Positions 16,750 to 23,515 of a stretch of 26,679 bases of DNA are shown piece after piece. The notes below the pieces were generated by a model. That model saw nothing but the letters and a program-made list of their open reading frames with translations, ran no database searches and was not told the origin of the DNA. Origin of the DNA: an uncultured Bacillota bacterium. GTDB taxonomy: Bacteria; Bacillota; JAAYKD01. Made by a program: the position numbers and the translations under genes. Position 1 is the stretch's first letter. The number at the start of each line of letters is the position of its first letter. The stretch is from NCBI GenBank assembly GCA_937897315.1, contig CALCNS010000036.1, forward strand, positions 1-26,679, given 5' to 3'.

Positions 16750-17994
16750 ATGGCGTATACTATTGATAACAATATCGTAGAACGAATCTCTCAACTTCGA
16801 GCAGTACCTGCAGTGAAAAAAGGGTACGATTTCGTGGAAGCGAATGCAGAGCAAGTTTTAGAGCAACAACTAAAACTGGTTTTGGTGGAAGCTCCCACCT
16901 TTGAGGAAGCCGAGCGTGCTCAGGTTTTTGCCGAAATGTTAAGAGCCGAGGGTTTAAACAATGTGCAAATCGATCGCCATGGCAATACCTTCGGTGTGAG
17001 AAAAGGCACAGGAAAAGGTCCGACGATTCTTTTAGAAGGACATTTGGATACCGTTTTCCCAAAAGGAACGGTGAAAGAAATTGTACGCAAGAACGGGCGC
17101 ATTTACTGCCCAGGAATCAACGACGACACACACGGTTGTGTCAACGTGGTGGGTGTCTTGCGTGCGATGAACCACGCCGGCATCGAAACCGATGGCGATG
17201 TCATTTTTTTGGGCACCGTCCAAGAAGAAGGCATGGGAGGTATGCGGGGATTAGAGTACTTTATGAAAGATCACCCTGAAGTGGGTGGAAGTATTAGTAT
17301 CGATGGCTCCGGTATGGATGGAATCGTCTATGAAGCCACAGGTATGCGCACTCTTGCCGTGAACTTCCACGGCATAGGTGGTCATGCCATGGGTGCTTTT
17401 GGTCATGTTGCAAACCCCTTACATGCGGCGGCTCGTGCAGTAGCCAAAATTGCCGATTTACCGGTGCCCGAAAATCCACGCACCACGTATGCAGTAAGCA
17501 ATTTTCATGCCGGTAATGATGCGGGCATTCATGCCATTGTTAAGGAATGCACGATAAAAATCAACTTCCGTTCCAACGGTCAAAAAGAGTTGGAAGCGCT
17601 GGAAGCTGAAATCAAACGTTGTATTGACGAAGCTTGCAAAGAGGAAACGGCTCGTTGGGGAAAAGACACCATCACCTACGATTACGTCGATTATGTCGAT
17701 AATCGTGCCGGAACCCAGAGCAACCGTGCTCCCATTGTGCAAGCAGCGTTTTCTGTGATTCAAAGTTTGGGGTACAACCCAGTCTTACGTCAAGGTGGCT
17801 CTACCAATGCCAGCGTGCCCGTTACCTTGGGCATACCGGGTGTATGTTTAGGACGCGGCGGCAGCGAAGGTGGCGTACATACTGTAGACGAATGGTATGA
17901 TCCCACCGATGCCTACAAAGGCTTACAAGCCATCTACTTGTTGACCGTTTTGTTGGCTGGTGTTAAAGGTGAATGCCCATCCATATTGGTGTAG
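16750..17994 (+). CDS. M20-family metallohydrolase (peptidase/deacylase), copy B
   Basis: This is a paralogue of copy A with exactly the same length (414 residues) and collinear catalytic residues: His98/Asp100 (EGHLDTVFP), NDDTHGC, GTVQEEGMGG, SIDGSG and GGVHTVDEW. A hand alignment without gaps gives about 291 identities of 414. The first 40 residues and the region around 165-180 differ most, while residues 203-285 are nearly identical. The DNA differs at many synonymous positions, so the duplication is old and both copies are under protein-level constraint. AAGGAGG precedes the ATG. It is the last gene before a strong terminator. Confidence 0.9.
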   Translation: MAYTIDNNIVERISQLRAVPAVKKGYDFVEANAEQVLEQQLKLVLVEAPTFEEAERAQVFAEMLRAEGLNNVQIDRHGNTFGVRKGTGKGPTILLEGHLDTVFPKGTVKEIVRKNGRIYCPGINDDTHGCVNVVGVLRAMNHAGIETDGDVIFLGTVQEEGMGGMRGLEYFMKDHPEVGGSISIDGSGMDGIVYEATGMRTLAVNFHGIGGHAMGAFGHVANPLHAAARAVAKIADLPVPENPRTTYAVSNFHAGNDAGIHAIVKECTIKINFRSNGQKELEALEAEIKRCIDEACKEETARWGKDTITYDYVDYVDNRAGTQSNRAPIVQAAFSVIQSLGYNPVLRQGGSTNASVPVTLGIPGVCLGRGGSEGGVHTVDEWYDPTDAYKGLQAIYLLTVLLAGVKGECPSILV

Positions 17995-18009
17995 AAGGTA
18001 GATAGAACA

Positions 18010-18061
18010 ATCAAAGAAAATCGGTGATGCGAAAGTGTCACCGATTTTCTTTGATGTTTTT
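18010..18061 (+). terminator. Strong Rho-independent terminator of the M20 operon
   Basis: An 18-base-pair perfect stem, ATCAAAGAAAATCGGTGA (18010-18027) with its complement at 18038-18055, encloses a ten-base loop and is followed by GTTTTT. Confidence 0.95.
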
Positions 18062-18071
18062 AGCAAAACCT

Positions 18072-18101
18072 TTGCGCGAACCGCTCCATATATTGTATAA
18101 T
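18072..18101 (+). promoter_or_regulatory. Probable promoter of the HAD phosphatase gene
   Basis: A -35-like TTGCGC (18072-18077), an 18-base spacer and a consensus -10 TATAAT (18096-18101) place a start near 18108, about 50 bases before the gene. Confidence 0.6.
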
Positions 18102-18160
18102 CATTGCAGATCTAGGTCATAACAAAGAATACTCTGTCACAGATGTTGAAAGGAAAACAC

Positions 18161-18985
18161 ATGAGCAAAACCCTATATGTAACAGATTTAGATGGGACAT
18201 TGATGAGAAACGACAAATCGATTTCGGCAAAGAGCATAGAGATTTTGAACCGTTTACTCGCACAAGGAGTTGCGATTACGTATGCAACGGCTAGATCAGT
18301 GAAAAGTGCTTCAGAAGTTACGCAGAATCTTCACTTGAGTTTGCCAGTCGTCATTCGCAATGGCACCATTCTAGCGGATCCTCAGACTAAAAAAGAAATA
18401 GAGATTGCCACATTTGATCCCGAAGCTTTGTATGCTATTAGACAGATTCTTCAGAGGTATAAACTAAGTGGTTTTGTGACTTCTTACATGGACGGGAAAG
18501 AAATTCGGCATTATTTGAAAGACAACATGAATGAAGGATTTCGTCAATATGTGATAGATCATTCGGATGACGGTAAGTTAAGAGAAGCTCATACGGAGCA
18601 GGAATTATACGAAGGAAACGTTTGTTATTTTACCTTTATTGACAAACCGGAGGAATTGGATGTGGTGGCTAATCAATTGAACAAGAGCAAAGAATGGTCA
18701 TGTATTTATCAGCAAGATAAATATAGTTCCGATTACTGGTTAGAAATTTGTCCCAAAGACGCCTCAAAAGCAAGTGCGATTCTAAAAATAATGAGAAGAT
18801 ATGATTATGATACATTGATAGTTTTTGGAGATTCATTGAACGACCTTTCGATGTTTGAAATTGCCGATGAGGCCTATGCAGTAGACAATGCCATGGACGA
18901 AGTGAAAGCGAAAGCAACTGCTGTCATTTTGAGTAATGAAGAGGATGCCGTGGCACAATGGATTGAAAATGATTTCAGGAAATAA
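18161..18985 (+). CDS. Cof-type HAD-superfamily sugar-phosphate/phosphosugar phosphatase
   Basis: This 274-residue soluble phosphatase of the Cof/YidA type carries HAD motif I DLDGTL (nucleophile Asp9, acid Asp11), a motif II threonine in TYATARS, a C2-type cap in the middle, and motif IV GDSLNDLSMF. The family dephosphorylates small phosphorylated metabolites with broad specificity. The ATG at 18161 is preferred over the in-frame ATG at 18143 because AAAGGA lies between them at a suitable distance and the Rossmann strand starts at 18161. The gene is flanked by terminators on both sides and is therefore monocistronic. Confidence 0.9.
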   Translation: MSKTLYVTDLDGTLMRNDKSISAKSIEILNRLLAQGVAITYATARSVKSASEVTQNLHLSLPVVIRNGTILADPQTKKEIEIATFDPEALYAIRQILQRYKLSGFVTSYMDGKEIRHYLKDNMNEGFRQYVIDHSDDGKLREAHTEQELYEGNVCYFTFIDKPEELDVVANQLNKSKEWSCIYQQDKYSSDYWLEICPKDASKASAILKIMRRYDYDTLIVFGDSLNDLSMFEIADEAYAVDNAMDEVKAKATAVILSNEEDAVAQWIENDFRK

Positions 18986-19017
18986 AACAAGCCGTCGGTT
19001 TTGATGCCGACGGCTTG
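18980..19017 (-). terminator. Terminator between HAD gene and thiT (convergent)
   Basis: CAAGCCGTCGG (18988-18998) pairs perfectly with CCGACGGCTTG (19007-19017) across an eight-base loop. On the minus strand the stem is followed by TTTTATTT, which fits termination of thiT. On the plus strand the tail (CTCTTACATTTCTTT) is weaker but probably also serves the HAD gene, whose stop codon lies inside the T-tract. Confidence 0.85.
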
Positions 19018-19020
19018 CTC

Positions 19021-19584
19021 TTACATTTCTTTAAATTTTTGTAACAGTCTTGGTCCTGCGAACCATAGGAAGATGCCGGAGATCAGTGCCTCCATGCCCA
19101 TGTATGAACCATTGTAGATGGCAGAATACAACCAGACGGGTTGACCTTCGGGTGCATACACACTCCAAATGAGTATACCTGAGAGGAAATGGCAGAAAAA
19201 TCGACCGGCAAACGTGACTAAACCAGATAATAGCATGGCTGAATGATCCTTCATGTGCTTTTGCAGATTCTTAAACAAAACTCCACCTAAGCCAATCACG
19301 CCGAAAGCAAGCACATAATCTAACAAAATGACGGCAACGAAGGATGGCAAGTCCTGCGTGGGTGGAGCATAAAAACCGCTCATCATTTGGATGAGTGAAT
19401 AAGCCAAAGCAACCAATAAACTCCACGGCCAATCGAACTTGTAAGCAACAAAGAGCAAGGGTATCATACTGCCTAAGGTGACTGAACCGCCATTGGGTAG
19501 GTGAAAGACAGCAAATACTGATAATAAGGTTGCTAAGGCCAGCATCATAGCGCTTTGTGTAAGAACTTTGACGGGTTTCTGCAT
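19021..19584 (-). CDS. thiT: ThiT, thiamine-specific S-component of an ECF transporter
   Basis: This 187-residue integral membrane protein would bind thiamine and associate with the shared EcfAA'T energising module, which is not encoded in this window. It has about six hydrophobic segments. The stretch LPNGGSVTLGSMIPLLFVAYK and the aromatic-rich region near WLYSAIYNGSYMGMEAL match ThiT family features (substrate-binding loops with Trp, Tyr and Asn residues). CGGAGGT precedes the ATG. The leader from its predicted promoter is only about 35 bases, with no TPP riboswitch. Confidence 0.88.
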   Translation of the reverse strand: MQKPVKVLTQSAMMLALATLLSVFAVFHLPNGGSVTLGSMIPLLFVAYKFDWPWSLLVALAYSLIQMMSGFYAPPTQDLPSFVAVILLDYVLAFGVIGLGGVLFKNLQKHMKDHSAMLLSGLVTFAGRFFCHFLSGILIWSVYAPEGQPVWLYSAIYNGSYMGMEALISGIFLWFAGPRLLQKFKEM

Positions 19585-19625
19585 GGGGATGACCTCCGTT
19601 TTTTATCTGTTATTCTAATAAGCCA

Positions 19626-19654
19626 ATCATACAGCAGGGGATTATTGGTGTCAA
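19626..19654 (-). promoter_or_regulatory. Sigma-A promoter of thiT
   Basis: On the minus strand a perfect -35 TTGACA (19654-19649), a 17-base spacer and a -10 TATGAT (19631-19626) are present. The predicted start is near 19619. Confidence 0.8.
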
Positions 19655-19699
19655 GGTTGGTGATGTTAGTGTTTCAAAAGGTTTGTGAGAGTGGTTCAC

Positions 19700-19728
19700 T
19701 TGACGTTGCATTGCCTTAGGAGTATAAT
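19700..19728 (+). promoter_or_regulatory. Sigma-A promoter of the glycosyltransferase gene
   Basis: A -35 TTGACG (19700-19705), a 17-base spacer and a perfect -10 TATAAT (19723-19728) precede the gene by about 37 bases. It is back-to-back with the thiT promoter, about 45 bases away. Confidence 0.82.
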
Positions 19729-19765
19729 AAAATGTCCCTATTGTTTGTGAGCAAGGAGATTTCTC

Positions 19766-20803
19766 ATGGACTATATTCTAATTCCGTCTTATGAACCCAA
19801 CCAGAAGCTCATTGTGCTCATTGAGCAGTTACAGAACATGCGAGCAGATTGCCGGATTCTTGTTGTGAACGATGGCAGTGGTAGTGATTATGATAGCTTT
19901 TTCTCTCAAGCGGAATCCTTAGGGGTTACGCTTTTGAAACATGAACAAAATCGGGGTAAAGGAGCCGCTTTGAAGACGGGATTTGAATATTTGCTACACC
20001 AACCGGAGCTAGGTGCCGTCGTTTGTGCCGACTCCGATGGTCAACACAAACCCAAAGACATCTTCTTGTGTCTCGACACCGCTCATCAACATCCGCAAAG
20101 CATGATTATTGGCACCCGGAAGTTTAAAGGACATGTTCCTTTGCGCAGCCGTTTTGGTAATACCGTGACTCGCCTGGTTTATTTGGCAGCCATTGGAACG
20201 ATGTTATATGATACTCAAACCGGATTACGTGCGTATACACCTGCGATGTTACCTTGGTTGTTAGGTGTAGAGGGTGACCGTTTTGAGTACGAAATGAATT
20301 TATTACTGGAAGCCCCGGGTGCGGGTATCCCATTCTATCAATTGGAGATTGAGACCGTGTATGATAAAACCAGCCACAGCTCCCATTTTCGCACGTTTAC
20401 CGATTCATTTCGGGTGTATTATCCCATCGTGAAGTTCAGCTCGGTTTCTATTGTGACCGGCTTGTTTGATTATTTTTTATTGATGATGCTGAACCATTGG
20501 GGGTTCAATTTGCTTACCTCTGTCGTCTTGAGTCGATTACTTAGCGGTATCATCAATTTTTGGCTAAATAAGATTTATGTCTTTAGTCACAAGAGAAACA
20601 TTCAAAGTTCAGCACTGCGGTATACCGGTTTAGCTTTGGGGATTTTAGTGGCGAACTATATATTGATTCGTTTCCTCAAAGAGACCATCGGGTTGCCTTT
20701 GAGCTTATCAAAAATCTTTACGGAAATCATTTTATGGTTCTTTAGCTTCTGGTTACAGAGATTATTTGTGTTTTCTCCCAAAGCAAGAGTGAGAAATTCG
20801 TAA
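19766..20803 (+). CDS. GT2 glycosyltransferase fused to a GtrA-like membrane domain
   Basis: This 345-residue membrane protein has an N-terminal GT-A fold like dolichyl/polyprenyl-phosphate sugar synthases (about 1-215): VVNDGSGSD (34-42), the RGKGAALKTG segment, and the metal/nucleotide motif ADSDGQ with Asp89 and Asp91. The C-terminal part (about 225-335) has four hydrophobic segments of the GtrA type, with the typical FWLNKIYVF and FWLQRLFVF repeats. It would load a sugar from a nucleotide donor onto polyprenyl phosphate and help flip or present it for cell-envelope glycosylation. The sugar is not predictable. AAGGAG precedes the ATG. No acceptor-modifying glycosyltransferase lies beside it. 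Confidence 0.9.
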   Translation: MDYILIPSYEPNQKLIVLIEQLQNMRADCRILVVNDGSGSDYDSFFSQAESLGVTLLKHEQNRGKGAALKTGFEYLLHQPELGAVVCADSDGQHKPKDIFLCLDTAHQHPQSMIIGTRKFKGHVPLRSRFGNTVTRLVYLAAIGTMLYDTQTGLRAYTPAMLPWLLGVEGDRFEYEMNLLLEAPGAGIPFYQLEIETVYDKTSHSSHFRTFTDSFRVYYPIVKFSSVSIVTGLFDYFLLMMLNHWGFNLLTSVVLSRLLSGIINFWLNKIYVFSHKRNIQSSALRYTGLALGILVANYILIRFLKETIGLPLSLSKIFTEIILWFFSFWLQRLFVFSPKARVRNS

Positions 20804-20810
20804 AAAACTC

Positions 20811-20839
20811 TTGTCTGACGTTTCAATACGTGATATAAT
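20811..20839 (+). promoter_or_regulatory. Sigma-A promoter of secG
   Basis: A -35 TTGTCT (20811-20816), a 17-base spacer and an extended -10 TGATATAAT (20831-20839) are present. The predicted start is near 20846, about 36 bases before secG. Confidence 0.7.
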
Positions 20840-20881
20840 TCCTTTCATACGAACTCAAAAGAAGGAGGTCTTTGACGTACT

Positions 20882-21112
20882 ATGCTTCAGAATATTATGA
20901 TGGGTATCCATATTTTATTGTGTGTTGGCTTAATTATCGTAGTCTTGTTGCAAGCACCCAAAGGAGAGGGTATCTCTGGCGCATTTGGCGGGGGTGCAGC
21001 ACAGTTCTTAAATAAGCAACGTGGATTCGATGTCATCTTAGTTCGCGCTACTGTAGCCCTAGGCTTTTTAGTTGCCATTACATCCATTGTTTTGGCGATA
21101 TGGCGTGTCTAA
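20882..21112 (+). CDS. secG: SecG, preprotein translocase subunit
   Basis: This 76-residue two-span membrane protein of the SecYEG channel has hydrophobic segments at about 5-23 and 52-73. They are separated by the family loop with LLQAPKGEGISGAFGGGAAQFLNKQRGFD and followed by a conserved threonine-rich second span (RATVALGFLVAITSIVLA). The AAGGAGG site lies 13 bases before the ATG, longer than usual, but no alternative in-frame start is better placed. The gene has its own promoter and terminator. In many Bacillota secG is followed by rnr and smpB; here it is not. Confidence 0.93.
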   Translation: MLQNIMMGIHILLCVGLIIVVLLQAPKGEGISGAFGGGAAQFLNKQRGFDVILVRATVALGFLVAITSIVLAIWRV

Positions 21113-21116
21113 TCAG

Positions 21117-21162
21117 AACAGACCGGAGTCTGTTGAAGGAGGCGGCAGCGTCTCCTTTTTTT
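21117..21162 (+). terminator. Tandem hairpins and terminator after secG
   Basis: A first perfect hairpin, AACAGAC-CGGA-GTCTGTT (21117-21134), is immediately followed by a second, AAGGAGGCG-GCAG-CGTCTCCTT (21136-21157), and a T run to 21162. The second is a standard Rho-independent terminator. The first lacks a T-tract and may stabilise the 3' end. Confidence 0.85.
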
Positions 21163-21195
21163 CATAAAATGAGGATAAACGGAGGTTGTTTGAAA

Positions 21196-21759
21196 ATGTC
21201 TATTACAATGACACGTGAAGAAGCGTTGACTTACTTAAAAGAAAACTTGCCCAATAAGAATTTGGTGAATCATTGTGTGGCCGTAGAGAAAATTCTGGTC
21301 GCTTTGGCCAAGCATTTTGGGGAAGACGAACAAACCTGGGGCTTAGCCGGTATATTACACGATATTGACTATGCAGAGACGGCAAAAGACCCCGAACGAC
21401 ACAGTGTACTGGGGGCGGAGATGCTAGAGGCTAAAGGGTTGCCCGAAGAAATTGTTTATGCGGTCAAAGTGCATAATGAAGTTCATGGGTTCCCACGCAA
21501 TAGTAAATTAGATAAGGCACTTTACTGTGCGGATCCATTGTCAGGCTTTATTGTTGCCGGTGCTCTGATCCATCCTGCTAAAAAGCTGGCTCCACTCGAT
21601 GTCTCTTTTTTGATTAAACGTTTTAGTGAGAAAGCCTTTGCCCGTGGGGCCAATAGAGAAGTCATGGCCCGATGCAGTGAGTTAGGATTGAGCTTAGAAG
21701 AATTCATGGAGATTGGACTTTACGCCATGCAGGAGTCTTCAGCTGAATTAGGTTTATAA
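21196..21759 (+). CDS. HD-domain (HDIG-type) phosphohydrolase, function unknown
   Basis: This 187-residue soluble protein has an HD metal-dependent phosphohydrolase fold. The tandem HD is His55-Asp56 in LHDIDYAE. A preceding conserved histidine lies in LVNHCVAVEK, a downstream histidine in VKVHNEVHG, and the distal aspartate in YCADPLSGF. Such proteins are predicted nucleotidases or phosphodiesterases; the substrate is unknown. The ATG at 21196 (or the TTG at 21190) follows GGAGG. A longer in-frame reading back to 21100 would run through the secG terminator and is rejected. It begins a run of four same-strand genes. Confidence 0.85.
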   Translation: MSITMTREEALTYLKENLPNKNLVNHCVAVEKILVALAKHFGEDEQTWGLAGILHDIDYAETAKDPERHSVLGAEMLEAKGLPEEIVYAVKVHNEVHGFPRNSKLDKALYCADPLSGFIVAGALIHPAKKLAPLDVSFLIKRFSEKAFARGANREVMARCSELGLSLEEFMEIGLYAMQESSAELGL

Positions 21760-21790
21760 GCGAATATATTGGAAAGGTGTGGAGTCATTC

Positions 21791-22669
21791 GTGGTATCTA
21801 TAAAGAAATGGATAACCATTCTTCTAGTCGTTCTGATGTTACTTTCCCTGAGTGCTTGTAATACCCCGAAGCAACCACCGGTCGATGATCCTTATGCTCC
21901 GGTAGTCACTCCTAAACCAGACCCCAAACCGAATCCTGTTCCGGAGCCGGTAATACCGAATGATGAAATTAGCGAACAACCTTCAAGTCCAAACGATGAG
22001 AAAGTGGTAGAACAGCCGGCAAAGGGTTTACAGTCTACCGAGCCAGTAAGTGACGATTATTTTAACGATGTGGTACTGATTGGTGACTCTGTGACCCTAA
22101 AATTGTATTATTACTTGCTTGACCGATGGAACACCGATGAATCGTATTTGGGCGACATACAGTTTTTGACTGCCGGTAGTTTGGGAAGCGGTAATGCTTT
22201 ATGGGAAGTTTCCGAAGAATCGGTGCATCCTACTTTTCAAGGGGAGAAGATGTTACTGGAAGATTCCATCAAATTAAGCGGAGCGAAAAAAGTGTATCTC
22301 ATGTTGGGAACCAACGATGTCGGCTTATATGGTGTAGAGGCAGCGATAGAAAACTACAATACCTTGCTGACCCGTATTCTCGCGAAAAATCCTGGGATAT
22401 CATTTTATATACAATCGGCCTTGCCCATGTATCGAAAAGCCCAATTGCCGGACTTAAATAATCAAGCTCTGTTGGAGTATAATCAAAAATTATATGCTCT
22501 TGCTTTGGAACGAGGGGATTATTTCGTAGACGTTGCATCGATTATGCAAACTGAAGATCATAGTTTGCCGTATCAATACTGCAGCGATCCAGACGATATG
22601 GGTATTCACCTTACCGATATTGCATGTGAGAAATGGATTTCATACTTGCGCACTCATGTTGCTCCATAG
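21791..22669 (+). CDS. SGNH/GDSL-type lipoprotein, predicted cell-surface esterase or acetyl-hydrolase
   Basis: This 292-residue predicted lipoprotein has a signal peptide with the lipobox LSAC (Cys23), then a proline-rich linker of roughly 45 residues (PKPDPKPNPVPEP) likely spanning the wall. The SGNH hydrolase domain follows: nucleophile Ser in VLIGDSVT (block I), Asn in LMLGTNDVG (block III), and Asp/His in MGIHLTD (block V). It may remove acyl groups from envelope glycans, but no target is visible. The GTG at 21791 is preferred over the GTG at 21779 because GTGGAG lies six bases before it. It lies 31 bases after the HD gene and 18 bases before the next lipoprotein gene. Confidence 0.87.
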   Translation: MVSIKKWITILLVVLMLLSLSACNTPKQPPVDDPYAPVVTPKPDPKPNPVPEPVIPNDEISEQPSSPNDEKVVEQPAKGLQSTEPVSDDYFNDVVLIGDSVTLKLYYYLLDRWNTDESYLGDIQFLTAGSLGSGNALWEVSEESVHPTFQGEKMLLEDSIKLSGAKKVYLMLGTNDVGLYGVEAAIENYNTLLTRILAKNPGISFYIQSALPMYRKAQLPDLNNQALLEYNQKLYALALERGDYFVDVASIMQTEDHSLPYQYCSDPDDMGIHLTDIACEKWISYLRTHVAP

Positions 22670-22687
22670 AGACGGGAGGATTCAACT

Positions 22688-23167
22688 TTGAAAAAACGGT
22701 TTATCTATTTGGCTTTGGCAGTGATGCTATTACTCGCTGCTTGTGCGCCCGCTACCCCAACAAAGAAAGCATTGGAAGTCGATGTCATCGCCCTGCTAAA
22801 AAACATGGCAGATGCCACCAAATGGCAAGACATGATGTCTATGAGCAATAAACATTTAAAGAATCTGTATGGAATCGAAGCGGAAGAAGTCACAGAGTTT
22901 GCCGGAGCCATGAAAACCGATGGGATTACGGCAGACGAGGTCTTATTGCTGGAAGCTAAAGATGAAGAGACGGCAGCAGCTCTCGTCAAAAAGGTTCAAG
23001 CACGTTTAAAAGCCAAAAGCAATGAAGCCAAAGATTATCTACCGGCTCAGTACAAAGTGATTGAAGAAGCTAAAATTGTTCAGCAAGAACGATATGTTGC
23101 CCTTGTGGTTTCACCCGATGTCAAAGTCTTGACGGAGCTTTGGGATAAAGCAGTCAAAGGGGAATAA
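22688..23167 (+). CDS. DUF4358-like lipoprotein
   Basis: This 159-residue predicted lipoprotein has the signal-peptide lipobox LLAAC (Cys19), a short Thr/Pro linker and a small alpha/beta domain. The pattern TADEVLLLEAKDEETAAALVKKVQARLKA, followed by YKVIEEAKIVQQERYVALVVSPD, is characteristic of the DUF4358 family common in Clostridia, whose function is not known. The start is a TTG at 22688 preceded by GGGAGGA. It is the third gene of the HD-SGNH-DUF4358 run; co-occurrence with an SGNH lipoprotein suggests an envelope role (inference). Confidence 0.82.
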   Translation: MKKRFIYLALAVMLLLAACAPATPTKKALEVDVIALLKNMADATKWQDMMSMSNKHLKNLYGIEAEEVTEFAGAMKTDGITADEVLLLEAKDEETAAALVKKVQARLKAKSNEAKDYLPAQYKVIEEAKIVQQERYVALVVSPDVKVLTELWDKAVKGE

Positions 23168-23199
23168 TCCTACCTCTTCTGAAAGAAGGGAAGAATACA

Positions 23200-23424
23200 T
23201 TGAAAAAAATTGAGATTCACATGGATTTAGAAAAGATTGCTTTGGTCAGTTGTACCATTGCTGCCATATTATTAGCAATAGAAATGATTGCGGTTACCGT
23301 ATATCGTGTGCAAAATGCATTTATTATCACTACGCTTGTCTTTGGTATGAGTGTAGCGATAAGCATTTGTGTAGGAGCCGTTTTAATACAGTATTACCTA
23401 GATCATATGAGTGATTCCCCGTAA
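23200..23424 (+). CDS. Small two-span membrane protein, unrecognised
   Basis: This 74-residue protein has a short charged N-terminus (MKKIEIHMDLEK) and two predicted membrane segments at about 13-33 and 41-65. I do not recognise a family. The start is probably the TTG at 23200, after an AAGGGAAG site; an ATG at 23221 is the alternative. It follows the DUF4358-like gene by 32 bases on the same strand, and the next downstream element is the hairpin at 23448-23515, which would end its transcript. Confidence 0.6.
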   Translation: MKKIEIHMDLEKIALVSCTIAAILLAIEMIAVTVYRVQNAFIITTLVFGMSVAISICVGAVLIQYYLDHMSDSP

Positions 23425-23434
23425 AAAGAAAATA

Positions 23435-23448
23435 TGTAAAATTTTACA
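23435..23448. promoter_or_regulatory. 14-bp perfect palindrome upstream of the SPFH promoter
   Basis: TGTAAAATTTTACA is a gapless perfect palindrome ending about 10 bases before the -35. It could be a regulator site or an AT-rich upstream promoter element. Confidence 0.45.
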
Positions 23449-23515
23449 AACCTCCTCTTGACAAATGATATCAAAGTGATATCATTTGGGTACCAACTAA
23501 GAGGAGGTTTTTTCT
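23448..23515 (+). terminator. Outer inverted repeat enclosing the SPFH promoter: conditional terminator / Shine-Dalgarno sequestering hairpin
   Basis: AAACCTCCTCTT (23448-23459) is the exact complement of AAGAGGAGGTTT (23499-23510), and the right arm runs into TTTTTT. RNA entering from the upstream genes would form this 12-bp stem, with an inner 11-bp hairpin, and end at the T-tract. The right arm is also the Shine-Dalgarno of the SPFH gene, so read-through RNA would be translationally masked. RNA started at the enclosed promoter lacks the left arm. Confidence 0.7.
23458..23487 (+). promoter_or_regulatory. SPFH-operon promoter with duplicated TGATATCA operator
   Basis: A perfect -35 TTGACA (23458-23463), a 16-base spacer and an extended -10 TGATATCAT (23477-23485) are present. 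Overlapping them is the inverted repeat AAATGATATCA-AAG-TGATATCATTT (23463-23487). It consists of two copies of the 8-bp palindrome TGATATCA at 23466-23473 and 23477-23484, whose centres are 11 bp apart. Occupancy would block RNA polymerase. The RHH protein at 24538 is the obvious candidate ligand. Confidence 0.75.

Noticed and set aside
14126..17994. Recent tandem duplication or gene-conversion repeat at DNA level
   Set aside because: The two M20 genes share protein sequence but differ at many synonymous sites, so there is no long exact DNA repeat.
19585..19680. TPP riboswitch upstream of thiT
   Set aside because: No CTGAGA-type or GGGTGC-like conserved segments were found, and the predicted leader is too short.
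21100..21195. N-terminal extension of the HD-domain protein back to 21100
   Set aside because: The in-frame extension overlaps the secG 3' end and reads through a clear tandem hairpin with T-tract; a ribosome site sits directly before 21190-21196.
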